A stretch of DNA of 64,000 bases. Source: Castellaniella daejeonensis. Its GTDB lineage: Bacteria > Pseudomonadota > Gammaproteobacteria > Burkholderiales > Burkholderiaceae_B. Within the stretch, counting starts at the first letter, position 1. Every line of letters begins with the position of its first letter. Position numbers and translations under genes: made by a program. The notes beneath the pieces are model-generated. The model ran no database searches. It had not been told where the DNA came from and saw only the letters and a list, made by a program, of their open reading frames with translations. The stretch covers positions 1-64,000 of the forward strand of contig NZ_BAAAFN010000014.1 in assembly GCF_039523555.1 (NCBI RefSeq), read 5' to 3'. Shown here one piece after another: positions 8,548 to 18,155 of the stretch.

Positions 8548-9297
8548 ATGAAGTTCTGTATCCGGGCAGCCGCATGTGTCCTGGCCTGCGCCGCCATGCC
8601 GGCGGCCGCAGGCGAAGTCCTGGTGGCGGCGGCCGCCAGCCTGACCAATGCGTTCAGGGATCTGGCGGCGCAATATGAAACTGCCCATCCGGGCACGAAG
8701 GTGCTGACGACCTTCGGCGCTTCGGACGTGGTGCTGCGCCAGATCGTCGAAGGCGCTCCGGCCGATGTGTTTGCCTCGGCCGACCAGAAGGCCATGGACA
8801 AGGCCGTGGCCGCCAATGCCGTGGATCCCGCCAGCCGGGCGGATTTCGTGCGCAACGAGGTCGTGCTGATCGTGCCGGCCGACGATCGTCATGGGATCCG
8901 TTCGCTGGCCGACCTGGGGAAGCCGGGCGTGACGCGCATTGCGCTGGGCAATCCGGGCTCGGTTCCGGTGGGCCGCTACACCCGGGCGGCCCTGGAAAAG
9001 GCCGGCGCCTGGCGCACGGTGGAAGCGCACGCGATCCTGGGCGGGAACGTGCGCCAGGTGCTCAGCTACGTGGAACGCGGCGAAGTCGATGCCGGTTTCG
9101 TCTTTGCCACCGATGCCGCGATCATGAAGGCCAAGGTCAAGGTCGTCCAGGTGATCGAGACGCCGGTTCCGGTGGTCTATCCGATCGCCCTGGTGCAGCG
9201 CCCCGGCCGGGCTCCGGAGGCTGCCGATTTCCTGGCGTTCGTGCTGTCGGCCGACGGCCAGGCCGTGCTGGCGCGCCATGGGTTCGCCCGGCCCTGA
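8548..9297 (+). CDS. modA: Periplasmic molybdate-binding protein ModA
   Basis: A 249-residue ABC transporter substrate-binding protein for molybdate, and probably tungstate. Residues 1-22 form a Sec signal peptide (MKFCIRAAACVLACAA...AAAG). The mature start LVAAAASLTNAF and later blocks such as ASADQKAMD and VPVGRYTRAAL are typical of ModA oxyanion-binding pockets. The start at 8548 is chosen because it begins a clean signal peptide; an in-frame ATG at 8509 would add 13 charged residues before it. The stop is 4 bases before modB. The ModE-like operator upstream indicates control by molybdate. Confidence 0.93.
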   Translation: MKFCIRAAACVLACAAMPAAAGEVLVAAAASLTNAFRDLAAQYETAHPGTKVLTTFGASDVVLRQIVEGAPADVFASADQKAMDKAVAANAVDPASRADFVRNEVVLIVPADDRHGIRSLADLGKPGVTRIALGNPGSVPVGRYTRAALEKAGAWRTVEAHAILGGNVRQVLSYVERGEVDAGFVFATDAAIMKAKVKVVQVIETPVPVVYPIALVQRPGRAPEAADFLAFVLSADGQAVLARHGFARP

Positions 9298-9301
9298 TCC
9301 G

Positions 9302-9991
9302 ATGAACGGCATCTGGGTCCCGCTGCTGCTGTCGCTCAAGGTCGCGGGTTGGGCGACCGTGCTGGCGACGGTCGGCGGGATCGCCGTCGCCTGGGGATTG
9401 TCGCGCTGGTCCTCGCGCTGGTGCGACGTGGTCGATGCATTCCTGACCTTGCCCATGGTGCTGCCGCCCACGGTGACCGGCTATTACCTGCTGGTGTTGT
9501 TCGGCCGGCGGGGCTGGCTGGGCGCATGGCTGCAGTCGCACGGGATCGAACTGGTCTTTACTTGGCAGGGTGCGGTGGTGGCGGCGGCCGTGGTGGCGTT
9601 CCCGATGGTGCTGAAGGCTGCCCGGGCCGCCTTCCTGGACGTGGACCACCGGCTGGAGCAGGCCGCGGCGGTGCTGGGCGTGCCGCCAGCGGGTGTGTTC
9701 TTCCGCGTCAGCCTGCCGTTGGCGATGCGCGGCATCCTGGCAGGGGTCTTGCTTGCGTTTGCACGCGCGCTGGGGGAATTCGGCGCCACGCTGATGGTGG
9801 CCGGCAATATTCCGGGCCGCACGCAGACCTTGTCGATCGCCATCTACGAGGCAGTTCAGGCCGGCAACGACGACATGGCAAATATCCTGGTGCTGGTCAC
9901 GTCGGCTGCCTGCATCGCCATCCTGTGCCTGGCGTCCTGGCTGGTGCCCGGCGGGCGCGGCCGGCAGGCCGGACGGCGGAGCGTGTCATGA
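9302..9991 (+). CDS. modB: Molybdate ABC transporter permease ModB
   Basis: A 229-residue inner-membrane permease with about five TM helices, the normal ModB size. The cytoplasmic EAA-type loop that contacts ModC is visible around EQAAAVLGVPPAGVF followed by PLAMRGILAG. The conserved LPPTVTGYYLL segment near residues 55-65 is characteristic of ModB. The ATG at 9302 (MNGIWVP) follows the modA stop directly; an ATG at 9278 would overlap modA and adds nothing recognisable. The stop overlaps the modC start (ATGA). Confidence 0.93.
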   Translation: MNGIWVPLLLSLKVAGWATVLATVGGIAVAWGLSRWSSRWCDVVDAFLTLPMVLPPTVTGYYLLVLFGRRGWLGAWLQSHGIELVFTWQGAVVAAAVVAFPMVLKAARAAFLDVDHRLEQAAAVLGVPPAGVFFRVSLPLAMRGILAGVLLAFARALGEFGATLMVAGNIPGRTQTLSIAIYEAVQAGNDDMANILVLVTSAACIAILCLASWLVPGGRGRQAGRRSVS

Positions 9992-10677
9992 GCCTGTCGG
10001 TCGATATCGAATGCCGGGTCGGCGGCAGCGACGGCTTCCTGCTGCGGCCGCGCTGGCACACCGATGCGCGGCGCGTGGCGCTGTTCGGGCCGTCGGGCTC
10101 GGGCAAGAGCCTGACCATGCAGGCCATCGCGGGGCTGTTGCGTCCCGACCGGGGCCGCATCGAGGTCTCCGGGCGCGTCCTGTTCGATGCCGAGGCGGGG
10201 GTGGACGTTCCGCCGCGCGAGCGGCGGCTGGCCTATCTGTTCCAGGACTATGCGCTGTTTCCCCATCTGACGGTGCGCCAGAACATCGGTTTCGGCCTGC
10301 GGCGGGGGTGGTTCAATCCGCATGGCCGCCGCGCCCTGCCGGAGCAGGCGCGGCGCTGGGTGCGGGCCTTCGGCCTGGATGCGCTGATGGATCGTTATCC
10401 CGTCCAGCTGTCCGGCGGCCAGCGCCAGCGCGTGGCCCTGGCCCGGGCGCTGTCGACCGGCCCGGGGCTGCTGCTGCTGGACGAACCGCTGTCGGCCCTG
10501 GATGCCGGCCTGCGGGCGCGCATGCGCGAGGAACTCGCACAGCTGCAGCGCGACATCGACATTCCGACGGTGCTGATCACGCATGATCAGGCCGACGTCC
10601 AGGCCCTGGCCGACGAGGTCTTTCACATCGCCCATGGAGAAATCCGGGGCCAGGCCGAGCCGGTCCGGCGGGCCTGA
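9988..10677 (+). CDS. modC: Molybdate ABC transporter ATPase ModC, short form without Mop domain
   Basis: A 229-residue ABC ATPase that powers molybdate uptake with ModB. Seen: Walker A GPSGSGKS (about residues 34-41), Q-loop LFQDYALFPHLT, signature LSGGQRQRVALARAL, Walker B LLLLDEPLSALD and the switch His in LITHDQAD. The start overlaps the modB stop by four bases, so translation is coupled. Typical ModC proteins have about 350 residues with a C-terminal TOBE/Mop regulatory domain; this one stops right after the ATPase core. The missing molybdate-sensing part may be covered by the Mop domains of the neighbouring ModE (inference). Confidence 0.92.
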   Translation: MSLSVDIECRVGGSDGFLLRPRWHTDARRVALFGPSGSGKSLTMQAIAGLLRPDRGRIEVSGRVLFDAEAGVDVPPRERRLAYLFQDYALFPHLTVRQNIGFGLRRGWFNPHGRRALPEQARRWVRAFGLDALMDRYPVQLSGGQRQRVALARALSTGPGLLLLDEPLSALDAGLRARMREELAQLQRDIDIPTVLITHDQADVQALADEVFHIAHGEIRGQAEPVRRA

Positions 10678-10708
10678 ACGCCTGTGTCGGCGGGCGGGAT
10701 GCGCCCGG

Positions 10709-11638
10709 TCAGTCCACCGTGCCGATCAGGACGTCGGCCGCCTGGAACCAGGCTTCGGCCCGGTCGCCGGGAGCAAGCCCGCCGCCCGGGGCTTCCGGAT
10801 CGGCCAGCCCCGTGATGCGGATCCTCGGGCCGATGTCCAGGCTGATTTCCGCCAGGGTGCCGTCGTCCGCGCAATGAACGACGCAGCCGATCCAGCGGTT
10901 CGAGCCGGCACCCGGGGCGTCAGGCGGAGGCATTGCGTCGGCGTCATGCCTGTTGCCGGCCTGGGGGCTTGCGGGATCGAACGGCCGGATGCGGACCGCC
11001 TGGGCCTTCAGGAAGGCCAGTGCGCGCCGGCCTTCCTGGAGGCCCAGGCGCTCGGTGCTGGCGTGGGTCAGGGTGGCGACCAGGGATGCATGCTCGTCCA
11101 GGTCCAGCCGGATGCGGTCGTTGATGCGGCCGGGTTCGATGGCGCCGACGATGCCTTCGTAGCGGTTGCGGGCGGAGGTCTGCAGCGTCATGCTGTGCAG
11201 CAGGTCCAGGTGGCGTGTGCCGTCCGGACCGAAGCGCGCCAGTGCCTGCATGAAGCGCTGGTGTTCCGCCTGCGCCGCCTGGTACCAGGCGACCAGCGCG
11301 CGCGCCCGCTCGGTCAGGTGGGCGCCGCCGCCCCGCTTGCCGCCGGTGGTCCGCTCGACCAGCAGGTCGCCGGACAGGCTGTTCATCATGTCCACCGCAT
11401 CCCAGGCGGCTTTGTAGCTCAGCCCGACCTTGCGTGCCGCCGCGCTGATCGAGCCTTCGGTGCCGATGGCGGCCAGCAGCGCCATGCGCCGTTCGGTGCC
11501 CCAGATGTGGTCGCCGCTGCGCAGGCTCAGGGATGAGGCCGGTCGCAGGTCGGTCCTTGCCGACTGGTTCGTGCCTGTCGAATCCGGGCCGCTTGCGGGC
11601 GGCGGGGCGGGGGAGGGCGAGCGGCGTGGAGAGATCAT
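10709..11638 (-). CDS. modE: Molybdate-responsive regulator ModE
   Basis: A 309-residue LysR-like winged-helix repressor (family about 260). The N-terminal 40 residues are a Pro/Ser-rich extension. The winged helix spans about 44-120, with TEGSISAAARKVGLSYKAAWDAV as the DNA-reading part and the GGKRGGGA wing. Two C-terminal Mop/TOBE molybdate-binding modules follow (from SARNRYEGIVGAI and from NRWIGCVVH). It should sense intracellular molybdate and bind the box at 8414-8441. The ATG at 11638 overlaps the stop of the upstream epimerase-like gene (ATGA), so the two are cotranscribed. The gene converges on modC. Met52 is a possible but too short alternative start. Confidence 0.9.
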   Translation of the reverse strand: MISPRRSPSPAPPPASGPDSTGTNQSARTDLRPASSLSLRSGDHIWGTERRMALLAAIGTEGSISAAARKVGLSYKAAWDAVDMMNSLSGDLLVERTTGGKRGGGAHLTERARALVAWYQAAQAEHQRFMQALARFGPDGTRHLDLLHSMTLQTSARNRYEGIVGAIEPGRINDRIRLDLDEHASLVATLTHASTERLGLQEGRRALAFLKAQAVRIRPFDPASPQAGNRHDADAMPPPDAPGAGSNRWIGCVVHCADDGTLAEISLDIGPRIRITGLADPEAPGGGLAPGDRAEAWFQAADVLIGTVD

Positions 11639-12501
11639 GGCAGGGAGGATACTAGGCAGGCTTCGTAGCCGTCGAGCATGTCCGGCCAGGCGGGCGTCCA
11701 GCCGCTGGCACGCAGCCGAGCGTTCGACAGGCGCTTGCCGCTTGGCGGACGGCTTGTGCGGGCGGGCGGCGGCCCGCCCGCCATGCGGGCCAGTGCGTCG
11801 TACAGGGCAGCCGTGGGCATCGGGCGGTCGTCGGTGCCGATATAGCAGGGCAAGGGGTCGGCCAGGCCGAGCAGGTGCGCGCAGGCGCGGGCCGCGTCGT
11901 CGATGTGGATCCGGTTGGCCCAGTGTCCGGTGCCGTCCGGTGCCGTGATCTTCCCCGCGCGCAAACCTTCCGGCAGGCGCAGCCGCCCCGGACCGTACAG
12001 GCCGGACAGGCGCAGGGCGGTGCCGCGGCCGGGAAGCCGGGCGTGCAGCAGGGTTTCCGCCTCGAGCATCGCGGCCCCGCGGAAGTCGGCCGGAGCGGGC
12101 GGCGTGTCTTCGTCGACCAGGCTGCCGGCCGTGTCCGGGCCCCAGACCGCCGAGGAGTCGACCAGCACGCAGCGCTGCACCCGGCCGGGATCGGGCAGGG
12201 CGCCCAGCAGGGCCCGCAGGCCCAGGGGGTAGGCGCGCGCATAGGCTTCCGGGGTACGGGCGTCGGGCGCAGGCGCATAGAGGATGTGGGTGATGGTGGA
12301 GAAGGCCGCCAGCGCCGGGGCCAGCGTATCCGGGGCGCCGAGGTCGGCCTGCAGCCAGCGGATCCGGGCTCCGGGCGAGGCGCCCATGGCCCGGCGCCTC
12401 AGGCCGATGCAGGCCCAGGCTTGCGGGTCCAGGGCGGTGGCGGTGCGCGCACACAGGTCGCCGCCGACCAGCAGGAGTGTATTCGTCTTCATCCGGCTCA
12501 C
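11635..12501 (-). CDS. NAD(P)-dependent epimerase/dehydratase-like SDR protein of unknown function
   Basis: A 288-residue protein with an extended SDR-like Rossmann fold. It starts with a nucleotide-binding strand (TLLLVGGDLCAR), a degenerate version of GxxGxxG, and has VDSSAVWG and a later RLSGLYGPGR motif typical of sugar epimerase/YeeZ-like proteins. The classical YxxxK pair is not obvious, so catalytic activity is uncertain. Its stop overlaps the modE start (ATGA), making an epimerase-modE operon, and it is divergent from mogA with 51 bases between the start codons. The molybdenum context is suggestive but gives no substrate. Met4 (at 12492) is an equally possible start. Confidence 0.75.
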   Translation of the reverse strand: MSRMKTNTLLLVGGDLCARTATALDPQAWACIGLRRRAMGASPGARIRWLQADLGAPDTLAPALAAFSTITHILYAPAPDARTPEAYARAYPLGLRALLGALPDPGRVQRCVLVDSSAVWGPDTAGSLVDEDTPPAPADFRGAAMLEAETLLHARLPGRGTALRLSGLYGPGRLRLPEGLRAGKITAPDGTGHWANRIHIDDAARACAHLLGLADPLPCYIGTDDRPMPTAALYDALARMAGGPPPARTSRPPSGKRLSNARLRASGWTPAWPDMLDGYEACLVSSLP

Positions 12502-12552
12502 GACCTAATAGAATGTCCGTGTTTCCATGACCGACAGTCTATCCCCGATCCC

Positions 12553-13182
12553 ATGAGCGATTCCTTTCCCTTGCGCCGCAGCCATCCCGACCAGTTGATC
12601 GTGGGGCTGGTGTCCGTGTCCGACCGGGCCTCGTCCGGCGTGTACCAGGATCAGGGCATCCCCGCCTTGCGGGAATGGCTGGAATCCGCGCTGACGCGGC
12701 CGCCGCAGGTGGTTGCCCGGCTGATTCCCGACGAGCGGGCGGGCATTGCAGCCGTCCTGCGCGAACTGGTGGACGAGGCGTGCTGCGACCTGGTGCTGAC
12801 CACGGGCGGAACCGGGCCCGCGCGGCGCGACGTGACCCCGGAGGCCACGCTCGACGTGGCCACCCGCGAGATGCCGGGATTCGGCGAGCAGATGCGCCAG
12901 GTCAGCCTGAAGTTCGTGCCCACCGCCATCCTGTCCCGCCAGGTGGCGGTGATCCGCGAATTGCCGGATCATGCCGCCTTGATCATCAATCTGCCCGGCC
13001 AGCCCAAGGCCATCCGGGAAACGCTGGAAGGCCTGCGCGCAGAGGACGGCGCGATCCTGGTGCCCGGCATCTTCGCGGCCGTGCCCTATTGCCTGGACCT
13101 GATCGGCGGGCCCTACGTCGAAACGCGGGACGAAGTGGTGCGGGCGTTCCGGCCCAAGTCCGCCCGGCGTCCGGCGTCCTGA
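12553..13182 (+). CDS. mogA: Molybdopterin adenylyltransferase MogA
   Basis: A 209-residue MoaB/Mog-domain protein that adenylylates molybdopterin before molybdate insertion in molybdenum cofactor synthesis. Seen: the N-terminal strand IVGLVSVSDRASSGVYQDQG, the substrate motif LTTGGTGPARRDVTPEAT at about residues 82-99, and the later NLPGQPKAI block, all typical of MogA. The ATG at 12553 starts at the expected family N terminus, although no strong ribosome site is seen. It belongs functionally with the modABC/modE cluster. The C-terminal extension resembles the longer betaproteobacterial MogA/MoaB type. Confidence 0.9.
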   Translation: MSDSFPLRRSHPDQLIVGLVSVSDRASSGVYQDQGIPALREWLESALTRPPQVVARLIPDERAGIAAVLRELVDEACCDLVLTTGGTGPARRDVTPEATLDVATREMPGFGEQMRQVSLKFVPTAILSRQVAVIRELPDHAALIINLPGQPKAIRETLEGLRAEDGAILVPGIFAAVPYCLDLIGGPYVETRDEVVRAFRPKSARRPAS

Positions 13183-13199
13183 CCCTGACCCGGTCCGCC

Positions 13200-13231
13200 G
13201 GGCCGGGCTGCGGTCACGGCTGGCCCGGCCC
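13200..13231 (+). terminator. GC-rich hairpin after mogA (terminator-like, no T-run)
   Basis: GGGCCGGGC at 13200-13208 pairs with GCCCGGCCC at 13223-13231 around a 14-base loop. It lies between mogA and fba. No T tract follows, so factor-independent termination is doubtful. Confidence 0.35.
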
Positions 13232-13311
13232 GCCAGCAGCGATTCCCGTTCCGCCTTAAAATCCCGGAATCCGCTTTTTCCACCATTCCACTCTTATCTG
13301 GAGGTCCAGCC

Positions 13312-14376
13312 ATGGCCCTGGTTTCCATGCGTCAGCTTCTCGATCACGCGGCCGAGCACGGTTACGGGATCCCCGCCTTCAACGTCAACAACCTCGAGCA
13401 GGTCCAGGCCATCATGGAGGCCGCTGCCCAGACCGACAGCCCGGTGATCATGCAGGCATCGGCCGGCGCCCGCAAATACGCCGGCGAAGGCTTCCTGAAA
13501 TACCTGATCCAGGCCGCGGTCGAATCCTACCCGCACATTCCCGTGGTCATGCACCAGGATCACGGCCAGTCCCCCGACGTGTGCCGGGGCGCCATCGAGC
13601 TGGGCTTCTCCAGCGTCATGATGGACGGCTCCCTGATGTCGGACGGCAAGACGATTTCTTCCTATGAGTACAACCTGGACGTCACCCGTCAGGTGGTCGA
13701 CATGGCGCACAAGCTGGGCGTCACCGTGGAAGGCGAGCTGGGCTGCCTGGGTTCCCTGGAAACCATGAAGGGCGACAAGGAAGACGGCCACGGCGCCGAG
13801 GGCACCATGACCCGCGAGCAACTGCTGACCGACCCCGAGCAGGCGGCCGATTTCGTGCAGCAGACCCAGCTGGACGCCCTGGCCATCGCGGTGGGCACCA
13901 GCCACGGCGCCTACAAGTTCACGCGCAAGCCCACCGGCGACATCCTGTCCGTGCAGCGGATCAAGGAAATCCATGCTCGCCTGCCGAACACGCACCTGGT
14001 GATGCATGGCAGCTCCAGCGTGCCCCAGGAATTGCTGGCCGAAATCCGCCAGTTCGGCGGCGACATGAAGGAAACCTATGGCGTGCCGGTCGAGGAACTC
14101 CAGGAAGCCATCAAGTTCGGCGTGCGCAAGGTCAACATCGACACAGACATCCGCCTGGCCATGACCGGCGCGATCCGCCGCTTCCTGGCGGAAAACCCCG
14201 GCAAGTTCGATCCGCGCGAATACCTGAAGCCCGCCCGCGAGGCCGCGAAGAAAATCTGCCTGGCCCGCTATGAGCAGTTCGGCACGGCCGGCCACGCGTC
14301 CAAGATCAAGGCGATCCCGCTGTCCGACATGGCCGCGCGCTACGCTGCCGGTGAACTCAAGCAACTGGTGAAATAA
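13312..14376 (+). CDS. fba: Class II fructose-1,6-bisphosphate aldolase
   Basis: A 354-residue zinc-dependent aldolase of glycolysis, gluconeogenesis or the Calvin cycle (Fba/CbbA type). Zn-binding and catalytic motifs are visible: MHQDHGQSP (His and Asp near residues 82-86), the GTSHGAYKF His, the MHGSSSVP His, and the phosphate-binding NIDTDIRLA. The length is typical of the betaproteobacterial CbbA group. A strong ribosome site (TCTGGAGGTCC) precedes the ATG, and a TAAAAT-like -10 lies near 13256. Only 6 bases separate it from purC, so fba may drive the purC-purE-purK genes. Confidence 0.96.
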   Translation: MALVSMRQLLDHAAEHGYGIPAFNVNNLEQVQAIMEAAAQTDSPVIMQASAGARKYAGEGFLKYLIQAAVESYPHIPVVMHQDHGQSPDVCRGAIELGFSSVMMDGSLMSDGKTISSYEYNLDVTRQVVDMAHKLGVTVEGELGCLGSLETMKGDKEDGHGAEGTMTREQLLTDPEQAADFVQQTQLDALAIAVGTSHGAYKFTRKPTGDILSVQRIKEIHARLPNTHLVMHGSSSVPQELLAEIRQFGGDMKETYGVPVEELQEAIKFGVRKVNIDTDIRLAMTGAIRRFLAENPGKFDPREYLKPAREAAKKICLARYEQFGTAGHASKIKAIPLSDMAARYAAGELKQLVK

Positions 14377-14382
14377 ATCCGC

Positions 14383-15266
<884 letters not shown>

Positions 15267-15270
<4 letters not shown>

Positions 15271-15770
15271 TCGCGCCGGCCCCGGTGGTCGGCGTGGTCA
15301 TGGGCTCGTCCAGCGACTGGGACGTGATGCGCCATGCGGCGGCGGTGTTCGACGAATTCGGCATCGCCTGTGAAACCCGCGTCGTGTCCGCGCACCGCAT
15401 GCCGCTGGACATGGTCGAATACGGCGCCCGGGCCGTGGAACGCGGCCTGCGCGCCATCGTCGCGGGGGCGGGCGGCGCGGCCCACCTGCCCGGCATGATG
15501 GCGGCGCTGACGCCGGTGCCGGTATTCGGCGTGCCCGTGCCTTCGCGCCACCTGCGCGGCGAGGATTCCCTGCTGTCCATCGTGCAGATGCCGCGTGGGG
15601 TGCCGGTCGGCACCTTCGCCATCGGTGATGCCGGCGCCGCCAACGCCGCCCTGCACGTGGTCGCCAACCTGGCCATGACGGATGCCGCGCTGCTGCAGAA
15701 ACTGCAGGATTACCGCGCCCGCCAGACCGAAGCCGCGCGCGCCATGGTCGTGCCGCCGGAGGCGTCATGA
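15267..15770 (+). CDS. purE: N5-carboxyaminoimidazole ribonucleotide mutase
   Basis: A 167-residue class I PurE that converts N5-CAIR to CAIR. The hallmark N-terminal motif VVMGSSSDWDVM, the RVVSAHRMP segment with its catalytic His, and the GAGGAAHLPGM loop are all visible. The start overlaps the purC stop and its own stop overlaps the purK start (both ATGA), so the three genes are translationally coupled. PurK makes its substrate. Confidence 0.96.
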
Positions 15771-16924
15771 GCGCGATGCTGCCTCCCGGCGCCTGGCTGG
15801 GCGTGCTGGGCGGCGGCCAGCTGGGCCGCATGTTCTGCCAGGCGGCCCAGGCTTTGGGCTACCGGGTGGCCGTGCTGGACCCGGCCGAATCCTGTCCGGC
15901 GGGCATGGTGGCCGACGAACACATCCGCGCCGCCTACGACGATGCGGACGGCCTCGACCGCCTGGCGCAGCGCTGCGCCGCCGTGACCACGGAATTCGAG
16001 AACGTCCCGGCCGACAGCCTGCATCGCCTGGCACGGACACGGACAGCGACGCCTTCGGGCAACGCCGTGGCGGTGGCCCAGGACAGGCTCGCAGAAAAGA
16101 ACTACATCCAGGCGGCAGGCGTGCCCGTCGCACCTCACGCCGCCATCCGTTCCGCTGCCGACGTGCAGGCGTGTCCCGGCGAACTGTTCCCGGGCATCCT
16201 CAAGACCGTCCGCTTCGGCTACGATGGCAAGGGCCAGGTCCGTGTGGCTTCGCGCGACGAGGCCCGGCAGGCCTTCGAGGCGTTGCGCGGCGTGCCGTGC
16301 ATCCTGGAAGCCCTGCAGCCCCTGGATTACGAGATCTCGGTCGTGGTGGCGCGCGACCTGCGCGGCCGCGCCGTCAGCTACGCACCCTCGCGCAATACCC
16401 ATCGGGACGGCATCCTGGCGCTGTCGGTCGCCGACGGTTCGGTGCCTGAAGGGATCGCGAACCTGGCGCGGGGCCATGCCCTGTCCCTGGCCGATCATCT
16501 GGATTACCACGGCGTGCTGTGCGTTGAATTCTTCGTGCTGCGCGACGGCCGCGTGCTGGCCAACGAGATGGCGCCGCGCCCCCACAACAGCGGGCATTAC
16601 ACCCAGGACGGCTGCCTGGTCAGCCAGTTCGAGCAGCAGGCACGCATCATGGCCGGGCTGCCGCTGGGCGAAACGGCCATGCTGCGGCCGGCCGCCATGC
16701 TCAACCTGCTGGGAGACCTGTGGTTCGATGCGCAGGGGCGGCAGCGCGAGCCGGACTGGGCGGGCGTGCTCGACGTACCCGGTACCCGCCTGCATCTGTA
16801 TGCCAAGTCCGAGGCGCGCCGCGGCCGCAAGATGGGGCACGTCAATATCCTCGGTGCGGATGCGGCGCAGCTGCGCGAACGCATCGCCCGGGTTTCGGCC
16901 GTGCTGGGACTGCCCCATGCCTGA
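15767..16924 (+). CDS. purK: N5-carboxyaminoimidazole ribonucleotide synthase
   Basis: A 385-residue ATP-grasp enzyme that carboxylates AIR with bicarbonate. The N-terminal GVLGGGQLGRMFCQAA nucleotide-fold motif, the ATP-grasp core (KTVRFGYDGKGQ) and the catalytic NEMAPRPHNSGHYT block are visible. The length is normal. It is coupled to purE by an ATGA overlap and overlaps the next gene (TsaC/Sua5) by eight bases. Confidence 0.96.
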   Translation: MSAMLPPGAWLGVLGGGQLGRMFCQAAQALGYRVAVLDPAESCPAGMVADEHIRAAYDDADGLDRLAQRCAAVTTEFENVPADSLHRLARTRTATPSGNAVAVAQDRLAEKNYIQAAGVPVAPHAAIRSAADVQACPGELFPGILKTVRFGYDGKGQVRVASRDEARQAFEALRGVPCILEALQPLDYEISVVVARDLRGRAVSYAPSRNTHRDGILALSVADGSVPEGIANLARGHALSLADHLDYHGVLCVEFFVLRDGRVLANEMAPRPHNSGHYTQDGCLVSQFEQQARIMAGLPLGETAMLRPAAMLNLLGDLWFDAQGRQREPDWAGVLDVPGTRLHLYAKSEARRGRKMGHVNILGADAAQLRERIARVSAVLGLPHA

Positions 16925-17990
16925 CCCGCGCGCGGATTCGGAAGGCGCGGCTTCGCCGGAGGCGCAAGCCGGGCAGGCCGAGGCTGGTCCCGGCCAGATC
17001 CTGGAAGCCGCCCAGCGGCTGGCCCAGGGCCGGCTGGTGGCTTTCCCGACCGAAACTGTCTATGGCCTGGGCGCCGATGCGGAAAATCCCGCAGCCGTTG
17101 CCCGCATCTACGACGCCAAGCGGCGGCCGGCCAACCATCCCGTCATCGTCCACCTGGCGCCGGATACGGATCCGGGCTATTGGGCGGCCTCGATCCCGTC
17201 CCAGGCAAGGCTGCTGATGGCGGCCTTCTGGCCGGGGCCGCTGACCCTGATCCTGCCGCGCGCGGCCCGCATTCCGGACGCGGTCAGCGGCGGCCAGGAC
17301 AGCATCGGCCTGCGCTGCCCCTCGCATCCGGTGGCGCAGCGGCTGTTGCACGCCTTTTCCGTCCTCAAGCCGCATGGCTGCGGCGGGGTGGCCGCGCCGT
17401 CGGCCAACCAGTTCGGCCAGGTCTCGCCCACGCGTGCCGCGCACGTGCGCAGCGAATTCCCGCACCTGGACGAGCAGGCGCTGATGATCCTGGAAGGCGG
17501 CGACTCGGAAGTGGGGATCGAGTCCACGATCCTCGACCTGTCCCGGCTCGAGCAAGGCGTCGGCCCCGTGCTGCTCAGGCCCGGCCATGTGACGGCGCTT
17601 CAGATTGCCGAAGTGCTGGGCGTGCCGCCGGCGCTGCCCGATGCGGCGGCGCCCCGGGTGTCGGGTTCGCTCAAGGCGCACTATGCGCCGCGCACGCCGG
17701 TGTCCCTGGTAAGCGCGCAGGTCCTGGATGACTGGATCCGGGGCCGGGGTGTGCCGCCGGGGCGGGTGGCCGCGGTCGTCCTGGATGCGCCGCCGGGCCC
17801 CGCGCCCGGTGGTGTGGAATGGATCGTGCTGCCGGCCGATCCGGCGGCCTACGCACGTCGCTTGTACGCCTTGCTGCGCGATCTCGATGAGGCCGGCTAC
17901 GACCGCATCCTGCTGCAGCGCCCGCCGGCAGGACCGGCCTGGCAGGGCGTCAATGACAGGATCACCCGGGCGGCGGCGGCGTTCGGCTGA
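16917..17990 (+). CDS. tsaC: L-threonylcarbamoyladenylate synthase, Sua5 type
   Basis: A 357-residue two-domain Sua5-type enzyme that makes threonylcarbamoyl-AMP for the t6A37 modification of ANN-decoding tRNAs. The YrdC domain covers about 25-225, with FPTETVYGLGADA, the KRRPANHP substrate loop and the GGVAAPSANQFGQ and EVGIESTILD motifs. A linker with SGSLKAHYAPRTP, typical of Sua5, leads to a C-terminal Sua5 domain. The ATG at 16917 lies inside the last codons of purK (8-base overlap), suggesting coupling. The first 25 residues are low-complexity and may be dispensable. Another t6A-pathway gene, tcdA, lies at 21.5 kb. Confidence 0.93.
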   Translation: MPDPRADSEGAASPEAQAGQAEAGPGQILEAAQRLAQGRLVAFPTETVYGLGADAENPAAVARIYDAKRRPANHPVIVHLAPDTDPGYWAASIPSQARLLMAAFWPGPLTLILPRAARIPDAVSGGQDSIGLRCPSHPVAQRLLHAFSVLKPHGCGGVAAPSANQFGQVSPTRAAHVRSEFPHLDEQALMILEGGDSEVGIESTILDLSRLEQGVGPVLLRPGHVTALQIAEVLGVPPALPDAAAPRVSGSLKAHYAPRTPVSLVSAQVLDDWIRGRGVPPGRVAAVVLDAPPGPAPGGVEWIVLPADPAAYARRLYALLRDLDEAGYDRILLQRPPAGPAWQGVNDRITRAAAAFG

Positions 17991-18155
17991 TCCCCCGGCA
18001 GATGGCGGGTGTTTCCGTGCGCCTGGCGGGGGGATGTTCGCCAACCGGGCGGGGTCCACGCTACACTGTCCGGTCGCCGAGCTGGAGGGCATGCCCCTGG
18101 CCGTGATTCCGCCCCGGCCCCCCAAGGCCGGGCGACGCTTTCCGGAGTTGGACTG

